In this document: in pieces, positions 24,842-34,247 of the stretch
Layout of the letters: each line of letters opens with the position of its first letter
How positions within the stretch are numbered: the stretch's first letter is position 1
From: Hyphomicrobiales bacterium
GTDB lineage: Bacteria > Pseudomonadota > Alphaproteobacteria > Rhizobiales > Rhizobiaceae
Length of the DNA: 64,000 nucleotides
Assembly (NCBI GenBank): GCA_900465675.1
Contig: UBJR01000011.1
Coordinates: forward strand, 113,391 to 177,390
Direction of reading: 5' to 3'
Program-made: the position numbers and the translations under genes
The notes under the pieces: model-generated
Database searches by the model: none
Seen by the model: only the letters and a program-made list of their open reading frames with translations
Told to the model about the DNA's origin: nothing

Positions 24842-26559
24842 TCCATGCTCCTTTGTTCATTCCGTTCGAAAAGTGTGCTTTCGGCAACGCCGTGACGTTC
24901 GCGCAAGAGGGTGAGAAAGCGGGCGCGTTCGGCCTCGCGCTGCGCCGGTGTCCAGGATCTCTCGGTTGCAAGAAGATCGAGCACGGCATCCACCATTTGC
25001 AGGGACAGGTTGCCGCTTATGGCAAGCGTCGTTCGCCTGAGAAGCACATCGTCCAGCCGTTCGACCGCTTCGTTGCGGATAAGGAAAAGCAGTTCGCGCG
25101 CCGAGTAGTCTGCATGCGGCATGCTTGCATCGGGCGCGGCTGCGATGAAGCTCGCGATCGCCTCCGCCTCTGTGCCGTAGCGAGAAAAAAGCGCTGCCAT
25201 GCGCGCCGCGGGGAGCCCTTTTCCCGCCGCGGCTTCAGCGATCCAGGCTGCACGATCGAGTGGAAATCTCCGCCCGCCGCCGATTGCCCGGTCAGCGGTC
25301 GAGATCTGCCGCTGCCTGCCCAGCCGTTCCAGCGCGATGTCTGCTGCCAGTTCGCCGAAGGACCGGAACGTCGTCCATTTGCCGCCGATCATGCACACCA
25401 CCGCCGCACCACCGTCATCGGCGTCGATGACCGTGCAGAAATGATCGCGTGGGATTCGGCCGGTGAAACTGTCCGTGCTCGCCGGCAGCGGCCGCACGCC
25501 GGAGAACTGAAAGCTGATCTCTTCCAGCCGGATCTCGATCCCCGGCAGGACGAAGGCAAGCGACTGGAGGATATAGTCGCGCTCGTCGGCCTCGCAGCGC
25601 ACCGGTTCCGGGTCTTCGACGCGAATATCAGTGGAGCCGACCAGCACCTTGCCCAGATAGGGAAACAGGATGCAAATCCGGCCATCCTCGTTTTCGTAGT
25701 AGATCATGTGGCCGGCAAGCGCATCGTAGAGAGCCGTATTGTCGATGATGAGATGCGAGCCCTTGGTTCCTCCCATCAGAGGTGCCGGGCGGGCATCCGG
25801 CGTAAGGAGCGTGTTGTTGGTAATGTCGATCCATCCGCCCGTTGCGTTGATGATGAGTGACGGCTCGATCGCCACCGACCTGCCGTCGATACTGTCGCGG
25901 AGGGCATAGCCGCCGTCTTTCCCGGTGATCTCCGCGTAGTTCAATGCACGCGCCTGTGGTTGCGCCGACAATCCGTCTTCCAGCAGTTCGATGCCAAGCC
26001 GCTCCGGGTGGCTCACCCAGGCGTCGTAGTAAGTTGCGGAGCTTCGGATATCAGGATTGAGCGCCGGCCACCGGGCGAGAGTGGCCCGCCGGCTGCGAAA
26101 CTGGTGGAACGGCATCATGGCCCGCTCGCGGATCAGGAAGTCATAGATGCTGAGCCCCGCCTTGATCGCAACAGCGCCGCGGCGGCTTGGCCGGCGGGTC
26201 AATCCCAGGAAGCGGACGATGCCGTTGCCGAGCCCCGAGAAGATATCGAAAACCGGCACGGTCGTCGGCAGAGGGGCAACATAGTGCGGGGCGTTGCGCA
26301 GCAGCCGGTCACGCTCCATCAGCGATTCCTGCACCAGCTTGAATTCGCCATTCTCCAGGTAGCGAAGGCCGCCATGCACCATGCGTGACAACGCCGCGCT
26401 CGCACCCGAGCAGTAGTCGTGCCTCTCGACGAGAAGCACATTGACGCCCTGCAGCGCCAACTCCCGGAAGACGCTGATGCCGTTGATACCGCCGCCAATG
26501 ACACACACGTCCACTTTCGGGCTTTGGCGAAGCCCGTCCAACGTCTCTTCACGATTCAT
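24814..26559 (-). CDS. FAD-dependent glycerol-3-phosphate dehydrogenase family protein (GlpD/EryB-like)
   Basis: 581 residues. DVCVIGGGINGISVFRELALQG near residue 16 is the FAD motif; GASAALSRMVHGGLRYLENGEFKLVQESLMER is the GlpD signature near 50-80; MGGTKGSHLII and LFPYLGKVLVGSTDIRVEDPE fit the substrate-binding region; the helical DAO_C domain follows. It should oxidise a polyol phosphate and pass electrons to quinone at the membrane. Rhizobial EryB, which oxidises erythritol phosphate, is a homologous precedent. Neighbouring kinase and aldolase genes suggest a C4-C6 polyol phosphate rather than glycerol 3-phosphate. Confidence 0.88.
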   Translation of the reverse strand: MNREETLDGLRQSPKVDVCVIGGGINGISVFRELALQGVNVLLVERHDYCSGASAALSRMVHGGLRYLENGEFKLVQESLMERDRLLRNAPHYVAPLPTTVPVFDIFSGLGNGIVRFLGLTRRPSRRGAVAIKAGLSIYDFLIRERAMMPFHQFRSRRATLARWPALNPDIRSSATYYDAWVSHPERLGIELLEDGLSAQPQARALNYAEITGKDGGYALRDSIDGRSVAIEPSLIINATGGWIDITNNTLLTPDARPAPLMGGTKGSHLIIDNTALYDALAGHMIYYENEDGRICILFPYLGKVLVGSTDIRVEDPEPVRCEADERDYILQSLAFVLPGIEIRLEEISFQFSGVRPLPASTDSFTGRIPRDHFCTVIDADDGGAAVVCMIGGKWTTFRSFGELAADIALERLGRQRQISTADRAIGGGRRFPLDRAAWIAEAAAGKGLPAARMAALFSRYGTEAEAIASFIAAAPDASMPHADYSARELLFLIRNEAVERLDDVLLRRTTLAISGNLSLQMVDAVLDLLATERSWTPAQREAERARFLTLLRERHGVAESTLFERNEQRSMECETTAKSG

Positions 26560-26571
26560 GATGGCGATCCG

Positions 26572-27567
26572 TTACCTGTCCATATCGGTCAGTTTCGCTG
26601 AGATGGCTGCGTCGATGGCCGACTGATCTTCCGCGTCCAGCCGTATGGTTCCGGCCCGGGCATTGTCGATCGCCTGTGCCGGATTGCGGGCGCCGCAAAG
26701 CGCGAAAGTGACGCCGGGCTGGGCAAGCGTCCAGGCGATGACCGTCTGCGCGATGCTGGCCCTGTGCTTGTCGGCGACCGGCCGGATGGCCGTGGCAAAA
26801 GCCAGCGCCTTCTCGCGGTTAGCCACAGAGAAACGCGGATTGTCCCGCCGTTGGTCATCCCCGGAAAAGACCCGCTCAGGCCCAATCGCGCCGGACAGTA
26901 GGCCAAGCGCCAGAGAAGAATAGCTCAGCGTCGCGATGCCGTTTGCGCCGGTCAGCGGCAACAGATCGGCCTCGATCTCCCTGTCGATGATGCTGAAACG
27001 CTCCTGGATGGCATCCAGGCCACCGGCGGAGATGTAAGCCTTGAGTTCGTCGGCGCTGACGTTGCTGGCGCCGATCGCGCGGATCTTGCCCGATGTTTTC
27101 AGGTCTTCGAGCGCCCGCATCGTTTCTTCGATCGGCGTCGTCGGGTCCTGCCAATGGGTGATGTAGAGGTCGATATAGTTGGTGCCGAGGCGGCGCAGGC
27201 TCTCTTCGACTTCATGGAAAATCGCATCCCGGCCGAGATAGCGGTGAACAGGCTTGCCGTCCTGATCGAAGAAATGCTTTCCCTTGTCCGTATGCCAGAC
27301 CAGGCCGCACTTCGTTGCGATGACCGCCTTGTCGCGGCGGCCGGCGAGCGCCTTGCCAACGATTTCTTCCGACCGGCCGAGACCATAGGCCGGCGCCGTG
27401 TCAATCAAGGTCACACCGGCGTCGAGCGAGGCCTGGATCGCGGAGATCGATTCCGCCTCGTCCGTGCCGCCCCACATCCAGCCACCGATAGCCCAGGTGC
27501 CAAGGCCGACCGCCGAGGCGGCGACGCCCGAAGATCCGATTTCGCGTATCAATTGCTGCCCGCTCAT
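26572..27567 (-). CDS. Aldo/keto reductase
   Basis: 331 residues of the AKR TIM barrel. VGLGTWAIGGWMWGG, DTAPAYGLGRSEEIVGKAL (catalytic Asp and Tyr), VIATKCGLVW (Lys), and YIDLYITHWQDPTTPIEETMRALEDLKTSGKIRAIGASN (His and the NADPH region) are visible. It overlaps the SorC regulator stop by 4 bp, so it is tightly coupled to the polyol operon. It probably reduces or oxidises a sugar or polyol with NADP(H). Direction and substrate are unknown. Confidence 0.9.
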   Translation of the reverse strand: MSGQQLIREIGSSGVAASAVGLGTWAIGGWMWGGTDEAESISAIQASLDAGVTLIDTAPAYGLGRSEEIVGKALAGRRDKAVIATKCGLVWHTDKGKHFFDQDGKPVHRYLGRDAIFHEVEESLRRLGTNYIDLYITHWQDPTTPIEETMRALEDLKTSGKIRAIGASNVSADELKAYISAGGLDAIQERFSIIDREIEADLLPLTGANGIATLSYSSLALGLLSGAIGPERVFSGDDQRRDNPRFSVANREKALAFATAIRPVADKHRASIAQTVIAWTLAQPGVTFALCGARNPAQAIDNARAGTIRLDAEDQSAIDAAISAKLTDMDR

Positions 27568-28568
27568 GCGCGTCGTCCTTCCGAGCTTGCAAGCGCCAGA
27601 ACGCGTGCACCGGTTGCCTCGTCGGTGACCAGCGTATCGAGATGGTGGCCGCGCATGACGCTGAGGATAGGACCCGCCTTGTTCGGCCCGCTTGCCACGC
27701 CGATCTTCGTCGGGATCGACGCGAATTCCGGCAGCGTCAGCGACACGAGAGAACGGTTGAGGCTGTAGTCGCAGATATCGCCTGCGTCATCGAGCAAGTG
27801 AGCAAGCAGTTCGCATGAGGCACCCGAGCGCTCGATCGCGGCGCGGTCGGTGCTGGAAGACGGATGGAGATCGTAATAGCTGGAGTCGTCGGAGAGGATC
27901 GAGCCGATGCCGACGATCGCCACCTTGGCCTCACGCGCCCTTTTGAAGACATCGGCAACCGAACGCATGTTGATCAGCATGCCGCGCTCGGCTGCGCTAT
28001 CGGCAAAGAGAGGCGCGTGGATCTGGTATGACCGGCCACCCAGCCTATCCGCCATCATCGTCGAGACGTGGTTCACATCGGTATAGTGCTTGCCCTGCAC
28101 ACATCCCGTTGCCGGAATGACTTCGACGTCGAAACGGCGCGGCGCCTGAAGACCGGCAACGACAGCGCTGACGCCCTTGCCACCGGTGATGCATATCGTG
28201 TCCCCGTCGGCAATCTGCTCCAGAAGCAGACGTGCTGCCGCCTCGCCAACCGCCTGCAAAGCCGTCTGCGGATTGTCGGAGACGGTCGGCACCACGATGG
28301 CACGGCTGATGCCGCCGAGCGCCAGAAGCTGTTCTTCCATGTCGACCAACGGCTCGACCGGCGATTTGATCTTGATTTCAACGAGGCCGAGCTGGCGCCC
28401 GCGCTTGATCAGCCGGTTGACGGTGGCATGCGAGATGCCAAGCCGGTCGGCGATTTGCGCCTGCGTCAGTCCTTCAAGAAAGTGCAGCACAAGAGCTTGA
28501 TGCATCTGCCGCGCAATGACGATTTCTTCGCGCGGTGCGGCGGGAGATTTCGGTTTTGCAATCCGCAT
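27564..28568 (-). CDS. SorC-family (DeoR-like) sugar-binding transcriptional regulator
   Basis: 334 residues. A helix-turn-helix at about 33-67 (LTQAQIADRLGISHATVNRLIKRGRQLGLVEIK) is followed by the SorC sugar-phosphate-binding domain (GISRAIVVPTVSDNPQTALQAVGEAAARLLLEQI, TICITGGKGVSAVV, EVIPATGCVQG). Relatives are EryD and LsrR, which respond to phosphorylated ligands. It lies inside the operon between the transporter permease and the reductase. Its likely site is the palindrome at 32375-32390 in front of the first gene, and it probably represses the whole unit until a phosphorylated intermediate accumulates. Confidence 0.9.
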   Translation of the reverse strand: MRIAKPKSPAAPREEIVIARQMHQALVLHFLEGLTQAQIADRLGISHATVNRLIKRGRQLGLVEIKIKSPVEPLVDMEEQLLALGGISRAIVVPTVSDNPQTALQAVGEAAARLLLEQIADGDTICITGGKGVSAVVAGLQAPRRFDVEVIPATGCVQGKHYTDVNHVSTMMADRLGGRSYQIHAPLFADSAAERGMLINMRSVADVFKRAREAKVAIVGIGSILSDDSSYYDLHPSSSTDRAAIERSGASCELLAHLLDDAGDICDYSLNRSLVSLTLPEFASIPTKIGVASGPNKAGPILSVMRGHHLDTLVTDEATGARVLALASSEGRRA

Positions 28569-28569
28569 G

Positions 28570-29559
28570 TCAGATAGCCTTCCGCTTGTGAAGGAAATGG
28601 TCGATGGAAACCGCCGCCAGCAGAATGCAGCCCTTGATCATGTCCTGCCAGTAAACCGAGACATCGAGCAGGATCAGCGAGCTGGTGACGACCGAAAGAA
28701 GCGCAATGCCGAGGATAGCGCCCAGGATCGTCCCGGAACCGCCGCTGAGAGATGCACCGCCGATAACAGCTGCCGCGATGATGTTAAGCTCCATGCCGAC
28801 GCCGAAGGTCGGGGTGGCCGCACCAAAGCGCGACATGTAGATGACGCCGGCGACACCTGACAGCGTGGCGCAGAGAACCGTCACCCAGAACTTCACCTGG
28901 TCTGTCTTGATCCCGGAATAGAGCGCTGCCTTTTCATTGCTGCCGGTATAGAAAACCTTGCGGAAGGCGGTCGCCCGGCGCAGCAGAAAATCGAAGATGG
29001 CAACGACCGCCACGAAGATCAGGATGACGTAAGGCACCCCGTAGAAGGTTCCCTGCCCGATCGCCTTGAACGACGGTGGCAGCGTGAACAGCGAGAGCGG
29101 CGTTCCCTTTGTGATGATCAGGCAGACCCCACGCACGATGACCATCGCCGCGAGTGATGTGATGAAATGGTTGAGCCCGATGATCGTGACAAAGAAACCC
29201 ATCGCGCAACCGATCAGCGCGCTCGCGAGAATTCCGATCAGCGACGCGCTCCACGGATCGAGGCCCATGAGAAACAATGAGCCCGACAGCACCATCGAGA
29301 AACAGACGACGGACCCGACGGAAAGATCGATACCGCCGACGATCAGAAGGATGGTCATGCCGACCACAACGATGCCTTCCACCGAGAAGGACATCAGCAT
29401 GGCCCTGAAATTGCCGAGCGTCAGAAAGTGTGGAGAGGCGAAACTCATGAGTACGCACAGTGCGAGAATGATGGCGATCAGCCCCGCCTCCCGCATCGTT
29501 CCGAATCTCTTCCAGGAAGAGGGCCGCTCCTTCGCCGCCGCCAATGCGTGATCTGTCAT
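28570..29559 (-). CDS. ABC sugar permease, ribose/CUT2 family (RbsC-like)
   Basis: 329 residues with about nine membrane segments. GMTILLIVGGIDLSVGSVVCFSMVLSG and the GGASLSGGSGTILGAILGIALLSVV region are RbsC signatures. Start at 29559 (MTDHALAA, AGGAG 8 nt upstream) is chosen over an in-frame ATG-equivalent at 29640, which lies in the ATPase gene. It follows the ATPase gene and precedes the SorC gene by 1 bp. A single permease gene implies a homodimer, as for most CUT2 systems. Confidence 0.92.
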   Translation of the reverse strand: MTDHALAAAKERPSSWKRFGTMREAGLIAIILALCVLMSFASPHFLTLGNFRAMLMSFSVEGIVVVGMTILLIVGGIDLSVGSVVCFSMVLSGSLFLMGLDPWSASLIGILASALIGCAMGFFVTIIGLNHFITSLAAMVIVRGVCLIITKGTPLSLFTLPPSFKAIGQGTFYGVPYVILIFVAVVAIFDFLLRRATAFRKVFYTGSNEKAALYSGIKTDQVKFWVTVLCATLSGVAGVIYMSRFGAATPTFGVGMELNIIAAAVIGGASLSGGSGTILGAILGIALLSVVTSSLILLDVSVYWQDMIKGCILLAAVSIDHFLHKRKAI

Positions 29560-29587
29560 TGTTTGGTCTCCTGCCCCTGCTTTTTCT

Positions 29588-31132
29588 TCAGACGGCATGC
29601 TCTGATGCCCTTGTTGTGAAGTGTTGCCGCGTGCCGACACCGGAGGCCAGCCGCATGATCGCCTCTTCGGTCATCGCCTCGCCTTCGAGTTCGCCGGCAA
29701 CCCGGCCTTCGTGGATGACGACCGCCCGGTCGCAAAGACCGAGCAGCTCGGGCAGCTCCGAGGTGATGACGACGATGCCGATCCCGGACCGCGCGAGATC
29801 GCGAAGCAGCCGGTGAATCTCGGACTTGGCGCCGACGTCGATACCGCGGGTCGGCTCATCCATGAGGATAACTTTCGGATCGACTGCCAGCTGCTTGGCG
29901 ATCGCCACCTTCTGCTGGTTGCCGCCGGAAAGCGATGAGACCGGCATGTCGATGCCACCCATGCGGACGCCCAGGCGGCGCGCGAGATCCGTTGCCCGTT
30001 CTGCCTCCGCCTTCGTGTTCAGGAGCCCGAACCGCCCGGTCAGCGATTTCAGATCGAGAGCGGCGATATTCTGCGCGATCGACAGATCGAGGAAGACGCC
30101 AGAACCCTTGCGATCCTCCGACAGATAGACCACGCCCGCCCGAACCGCATCTGCATAGGATGCCGTCCGCAATGCCTTGCCTTCCAGCTTGACGTCGCCT
30201 TCGGTTACTGTGCGCAGGCCACAGATTCCTTCCGCGATCTCCGTCCGGCCGGAGCCGATCAGACCGCCGATCCCCAGGATTTCCCCCTTCCGCAGCTCGA
30301 AGCTGACATCATGGAAGCGCTTGCCGTCGCCGAGATCGCGGATGGACAAAATGGGCTCTCCCCCGCGCTCGGAAACAGGCTGCTTTTCGGGATAGAGCTG
30401 CGTGATTTCGCGGCCGACCATACGGCGTACAATGTCTTCCGACGTGATTTCGGACACGTTCTCCGTCGAAACATAACGTCCGTCGCGAAAGACGGTGACC
30501 CGGTCGCAGAGACTGAAGATCTCGGCCATGCGATGGCTGATATAGACGATCGATATGCCCTGGGCTTTCAGATCGTTGATGATGCCAAACAATACTTGCG
30601 CTTCAGCCTCGGTCAACGCCGCCGTCGGCTCGTCGAAGATCAGGACGCGGCAGTCGAGCGTCAGCGCCTTGGCGATCTCGACCAGCTGCTGGCTCGAGAT
30701 CGGCAGATCGCAGACCTTCTGGCGGACGTCGATCGGAGCAAGGCGGTTCATCACCGCCTGCGCCTCGCGCTCCAGCCTGGCGAAATTCATGAAGGGCGAG
30801 CGGCGGCGGTTGGTTGCCGCCATGAACATGTTCTCGGCAACCGTCGCATCCGGGCAGAGCGCGATTTCCTGGTGAACGAGGCCGATACCCAGCGACTGGG
30901 CAAAGGCAGGGGAAGCGATCTTGACCGCTGCGCCATCGACAAGGATTTCTCCCTCATTCGGCTGCAATACGCCGGCGATGATGTTCATCAACGTCGATTT
31001 TCCCGCGCCATTCTCACCGCAGAGAGCATGAACCTCGCCCTTTTCAAGGGAAAACGTCACCTCTGTCAGGGCCTTGATCACGCCAAAGCGTTTGCTGACA
31101 TTGCGTATCTCCAAGACCGGCGCGTGAACCAT
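29588..31132 (-). CDS. ABC sugar ATP-binding protein, two-domain CUT2 type (RbsA-like)
   Basis: 514 residues with two ABC domains in tandem. The first has Walker A GENGAGKST near 40 and Walker B VLIFDEPTAAL near 160; the second has a degenerate A loop (GLIGSGRTEI near 285) and the signature LSGGNQQKVAIAKQL with Walker B VILMDEPTRGIDVGAK near 410-435. This asymmetric layout is normal for RbsA/MglA proteins. A good AAGGAGGG site precedes the ATG. It should energise the permease at 28570 for the binding protein at 31204. Confidence 0.93.
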   Translation of the reverse strand: MVHAPVLEIRNVSKRFGVIKALTEVTFSLEKGEVHALCGENGAGKSTLMNIIAGVLQPNEGEILVDGAAVKIASPAFAQSLGIGLVHQEIALCPDATVAENMFMAATNRRRSPFMNFARLEREAQAVMNRLAPIDVRQKVCDLPISSQQLVEIAKALTLDCRVLIFDEPTAALTEAEAQVLFGIINDLKAQGISIVYISHRMAEIFSLCDRVTVFRDGRYVSTENVSEITSEDIVRRMVGREITQLYPEKQPVSERGGEPILSIRDLGDGKRFHDVSFELRKGEILGIGGLIGSGRTEIAEGICGLRTVTEGDVKLEGKALRTASYADAVRAGVVYLSEDRKGSGVFLDLSIAQNIAALDLKSLTGRFGLLNTKAEAERATDLARRLGVRMGGIDMPVSSLSGGNQQKVAIAKQLAVDPKVILMDEPTRGIDVGAKSEIHRLLRDLARSGIGIVVITSELPELLGLCDRAVVIHEGRVAGELEGEAMTEEAIMRLASGVGTRQHFTTRASEHAV

Positions 31133-31160
31133 GACAATCTCCCTCCTTCCTGCTTTGCGT

Positions 31161-31192
31161 GGCTGCCCGGAATCTCCTCATCCCGGGCAGCC
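31161..31192 (-). other. Intercistronic stem-loop after the binding-protein gene
   Basis: GGCTGCCCGG and CCGGGCAGCC form a perfect 10-bp stem with a 12-nt loop, 11 nt after the binding-protein stop and 28 nt before the ATPase start. It lacks a U-tract. It is likely to protect the upstream message and cause higher binding-protein output. Confidence 0.65.
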
Positions 31193-31203
31193 TTGCTGAA
31201 AGC

Positions 31204-32235
31204 TTATTCCTCGATACCCTTGGTACCACGGCGCTTCAGATACTTGTCCCAATAGAAATCATCGGCATTGGCAGCCGTCACGATCGACAGGCCGTTGTCG
31301 ACGAAGGGAATGCTCATCGGGTTGAAGCCCGAACGCTTGGCATCGTTCATCGGATCGATCAGTTCGGGATGCTTGGCAAGCCAAAGCATCATGAAGCCCA
31401 TGTAGCCCTGCATGCCCTGGTTCGGATTGATCGAACCGAACACTTCGCCTGCCTTGATCATGTCGAGAATATTGGCGTTGACGTCGGCGCACATCACCAG
31501 GATCTTGCCGCCGCTTTCCTTGTTGGCCTGAGCCGCACCGATTGCAGAGTTCGCTTCCGGCATGAAGACGGCGTTGAGGTTCGGATGTGCCTGAACCAGG
31601 CTCATCAGGCCCTGGTAGGCCTTGTTCGGATCCTGGTTCGAAGCAGCCCGGCCGACGAGCTTCATGTCCGGATATTTTTCATCCATGCGGGCGATGAAGG
31701 CGGCAATGCGCTTGTCGTGGTTGTCCTGCCCGGGATTTTCCAGAACCGCATACTCGCCCTTGCCACCCAGTTTCTCGGCAATCGCATCGGCGGCATAGGT
31801 GCCTTCGCGCGTGTTGTCCGAGGTGATGAAGGAAATGCGCTTGGAAAGCGGTGAATCCGCCGCGAAGGTGACAACGGCCGTGCCCTGGTCGATCGCCCGG
31901 TTGATCGGCTCGATGAAGGGGTCGGAATTCATCGGGTGAACGAGAATTCCGGCTGGGTTCTGAGCCAGAGCCTGATCGAAGGTCGCGATCTGCTTGTTGA
32001 CGTCATATTCCGGTGTGCCGGTATAGGCGGTCTCGCAACCAAGCTGCTGACCTGCCTGCTTGAACATTTCATAGACCGGAAACCAGTATTCGACGCCCGA
32101 AACCATAACGTTCATGACGTATTTTTCGCCCGGCTTGCAACGAAACGGGTTATCCGTTTCCGCTGCCGATGCCGCAGTGCTCAATGTCGCGGCAGCCAAA
32201 AGGGCTATCGCAGTCGTTCCTAGAAAATTGCGCAA
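31204..32235 (-). CDS. Periplasmic sugar-binding protein, ribose/CUT2 family (Peripla_BP_4)
   Basis: 343 residues starting at TTG 32235 (GAGGAGG 4-5 nt upstream; no better start nearby). The signal peptide spans about 1-24 (LGTTAIALLAAATLSTAASA). The mature domain is type I: YVMNVMVSGVEYWFPVYEMFKQAGQQLGC, NPAGILVHPMNSDPFIEPINRAIDQGTAVVTFAAD, and AVFMPEANSAIGAAQANKESGG. The ligand is probably a sugar, polyol or AI-2-like compound used by the enzymes downstream. About 235 bp of non-coding DNA lies upstream and includes the palindrome at 32375. Confidence 0.9.
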   Translation of the reverse strand: MRNFLGTTAIALLAAATLSTAASAAETDNPFRCKPGEKYVMNVMVSGVEYWFPVYEMFKQAGQQLGCETAYTGTPEYDVNKQIATFDQALAQNPAGILVHPMNSDPFIEPINRAIDQGTAVVTFAADSPLSKRISFITSDNTREGTYAADAIAEKLGGKGEYAVLENPGQDNHDKRIAAFIARMDEKYPDMKLVGRAASNQDPNKAYQGLMSLVQAHPNLNAVFMPEANSAIGAAQANKESGGKILVMCADVNANILDMIKAGEVFGSINPNQGMQGYMGFMMLWLAKHPELIDPMNDAKRSGFNPMSIPFVDNGLSIVTAANADDFYWDKYLKRRGTKGIEE

Positions 32236-32374
32236 AGTTCCTCCTCGAGGCCGAAGCCCCTCCCAAAAAGCCGATGGCGCGCTTGCGCCTTTTTAGTGAA
32301 ACCGGATTTCCTCCTCGAACGCCGGTAATGTCAGTTAGCTTGAGGCAATGAGTACTGTCAATATAATTCACGCA

Positions 32375-32390
32375 ATGAAATATATTTCAT
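32375..32390. promoter_or_regulatory. 16-bp perfect palindrome ATGAAATATATTTCAT upstream of the polyol operon
   Basis: It is fully symmetrical and about 140 bp upstream of the first gene of the operon, in the otherwise gene-free region 32236-32470. Its AT-rich, fully symmetric form is compatible with a SorC-type operator. The only regulator gene in the operon is the SorC gene at 27564. Confidence 0.45.
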
Positions 32391-32470
32391 AAAGAAGCCG
32401 AGAAGTGAGGCCTTAAACCGTGGAATGTTTTGGTGGACAAGTATTCCGCGCTTGATCACAGCTTGCCGCA

Positions 32471-34006
32471 TCAGCCGGCCGAAGCAACTCTTCGGGCAAA
32501 GGGCAGACACAGCATCGCGCACGCCGTAAGAACGGCCATGACCATCCATGCCTCGTTGAGGGCCAGAACGGTTGCCGCGGTTTGCACAAGCGGGTCGATC
32601 GCCGCCATCGTCTCCTCGCTCAGCGGTCCTTTTTGATCGGCGATCATTTGCATTGGAATTCCGGCGAATGCCGCGGCCTTTACATCCCCAGCCTGCAGCC
32701 GCACCAAAAGCGCCTGCCCCAGCGGATCCGACCGGGTATAGATGATCGTGTCGGTTAGGGCGATGCCGATGGCACCGCCGAGGTTGCGCATCAGGTTGAA
32801 GAGCCCGCTCGCATCCGGGACCCGGTCTGGTGGCAGCGTTCCGAGCGCCAGGCGCGTTGGCGGCAGAAGGCAAAACATGATCGCGGCGCCGCGGACAACC
32901 TGCGGCCAGAACATCGCATCGTAATCGGAACGTGGATCCTGGAAGGCACTCATGGCGATACCCGCCGCAAACAGCGCAAAGCCGAAGGCAGATAACAGCC
33001 TGGCATCCACGCGCTTTTCCAGCGCCACGGCGATCGGTGCCGTCGCAAGCTGGGTTATCCCGGTGACAAGCATGGCCATGCCGATCTCCAGGGCGTTATG
33101 TCCGCGGACAAAAGCCAGAAAGACCGGCATCAGATAGACCGATCCGAACAGGCCGATGCCGAGGATGAAGCTGAGGATCGATCCCGCCAGGAAGTTCCGG
33201 TCGCGGAAATTGTTGAGGTTCACCAGCGGCCGCGACCGGCGCAACGTCCGCGCGGCGAAGGCAAATCCCGATCCGATCGACAAGATGAGAAGCGAGATGA
33301 CGTAGAGCGACCCCCAGCCGCTGGTCGGAGCCTCCTTCAAGGCGATTTCCAGTGATGCGAGGCTCGCCGCCATCAGCATAAGCGCTGATATGTCAAGGTT
33401 TCGGAGCTCGGAAATGTCGCCGGTTTCCCGCGGCAGCGATCGCGCGGCAACCAGTGCCGCGAGGATGCCAGGGATGACGTTGACCAGAAACAGCCAGTGC
33501 CACGAATAGGTCTCTGTCAGCCAGCCGCCGACGATAGGCCCGACCGTCGGCGCGAGAACCGCGAGGACGCCGGCAATAGTCGTCGCAATTGTCTGCCGCT
33601 CCGCGGGGAAAAGGATGAAGACCGCCGAGAATACCGAGGGGATCAATGTGCCGCCGGAGAAGCCCTGAAGAACGCGCCAGGCAACGAGGCCGTCAAAACT
33701 GCCGCTCGTGGCGCAGCCGGCCGACGCGACAACAAAGAGGCTCAGGGAGGCGACGAACAGCCACCGCATGCTGAGGAGGCGCGTCAGAAAACCGGTCAGG
33801 GGTATCGCGACCACTTCAGCGATCAGGTAGGCGGTCTGTATCCAGCTCATCTGGTCCGGGTCGATTGCCAACGCTGACTGGATTGTCGGCAGCGAAGTCG
33901 CAACGACTTGAACGTCGAGGATGGCCATGAACATGCCTATGCACATCGCCAGAAAGCCGGTCCACACGAGCACGGGCTTCGAACTGGCGTCTGCAACATC
34001 AGGCAT
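32471..34006 (-). CDS. MFS multidrug exporter, DHA2 family (EmrB/QacA type, 14 membrane segments)
   Basis: 511 residues, about 14 hydrophobic segments. The DHA2 motif VDVQVVATSLPTIQ-like stretch (FMAILDVQVVATSLPTIQSAL) is in segment 1, and motif A GFLTRLLSMRWLF follows segment 2; RVLQGFSGGTLIPSVFSAVFILFP and VLAPTVGPIVGGWLTETYSWHWLFLVNVIPG are typical of EmrB. Exporters of this family use the proton gradient to expel hydrophobic drugs, usually with a membrane-fusion protein (EmrA) and an outer-membrane channel, neither of which is encoded here. A GGAGGG site precedes the ATG. No regulator gene is adjacent. Confidence 0.9.
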   Translation of the reverse strand: MPDVADASSKPVLVWTGFLAMCIGMFMAILDVQVVATSLPTIQSALAIDPDQMSWIQTAYLIAEVVAIPLTGFLTRLLSMRWLFVASLSLFVVASAGCATSGSFDGLVAWRVLQGFSGGTLIPSVFSAVFILFPAERQTIATTIAGVLAVLAPTVGPIVGGWLTETYSWHWLFLVNVIPGILAALVAARSLPRETGDISELRNLDISALMLMAASLASLEIALKEAPTSGWGSLYVISLLILSIGSGFAFAARTLRRSRPLVNLNNFRDRNFLAGSILSFILGIGLFGSVYLMPVFLAFVRGHNALEIGMAMLVTGITQLATAPIAVALEKRVDARLLSAFGFALFAAGIAMSAFQDPRSDYDAMFWPQVVRGAAIMFCLLPPTRLALGTLPPDRVPDASGLFNLMRNLGGAIGIALTDTIIYTRSDPLGQALLVRLQAGDVKAAAFAGIPMQMIADQKGPLSEETMAAIDPLVQTAATVLALNEAWMVMAVLTACAMLCLPFARRVASAG

Positions 34007-34247
34007 TGTCTGGCCCTCCAGAGAGCCGCGTTATCGATCCGATTGGCGCACCGTCAGCGTCACGGCATTGGCAATCGAAAACAAGAGGGCATCGAGCCGC
34101 AGATCCGAAGGCGAGGACGAACCTCTCCTGCCACAATGGCATGGCCCTATACGCGCCGATAGCTAGCGGATGAAACGATCATCCCAGGCCCCAGCCTTGC
34201 ATGTCCGGGCCAATGACACTAGGTCATCATCAAAGGGGCATCGCCAG

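Noticed and set aside
34020..34160. Short minus-strand frame encoding DLRLDALLFSIANAVTLTV just upstream of the drug exporter
   Set aside because: Looks protein-like over 25 codons, but has no start, no recognisable family and is closed by a stop upstream. I could not support it as a gene or a named remnant.
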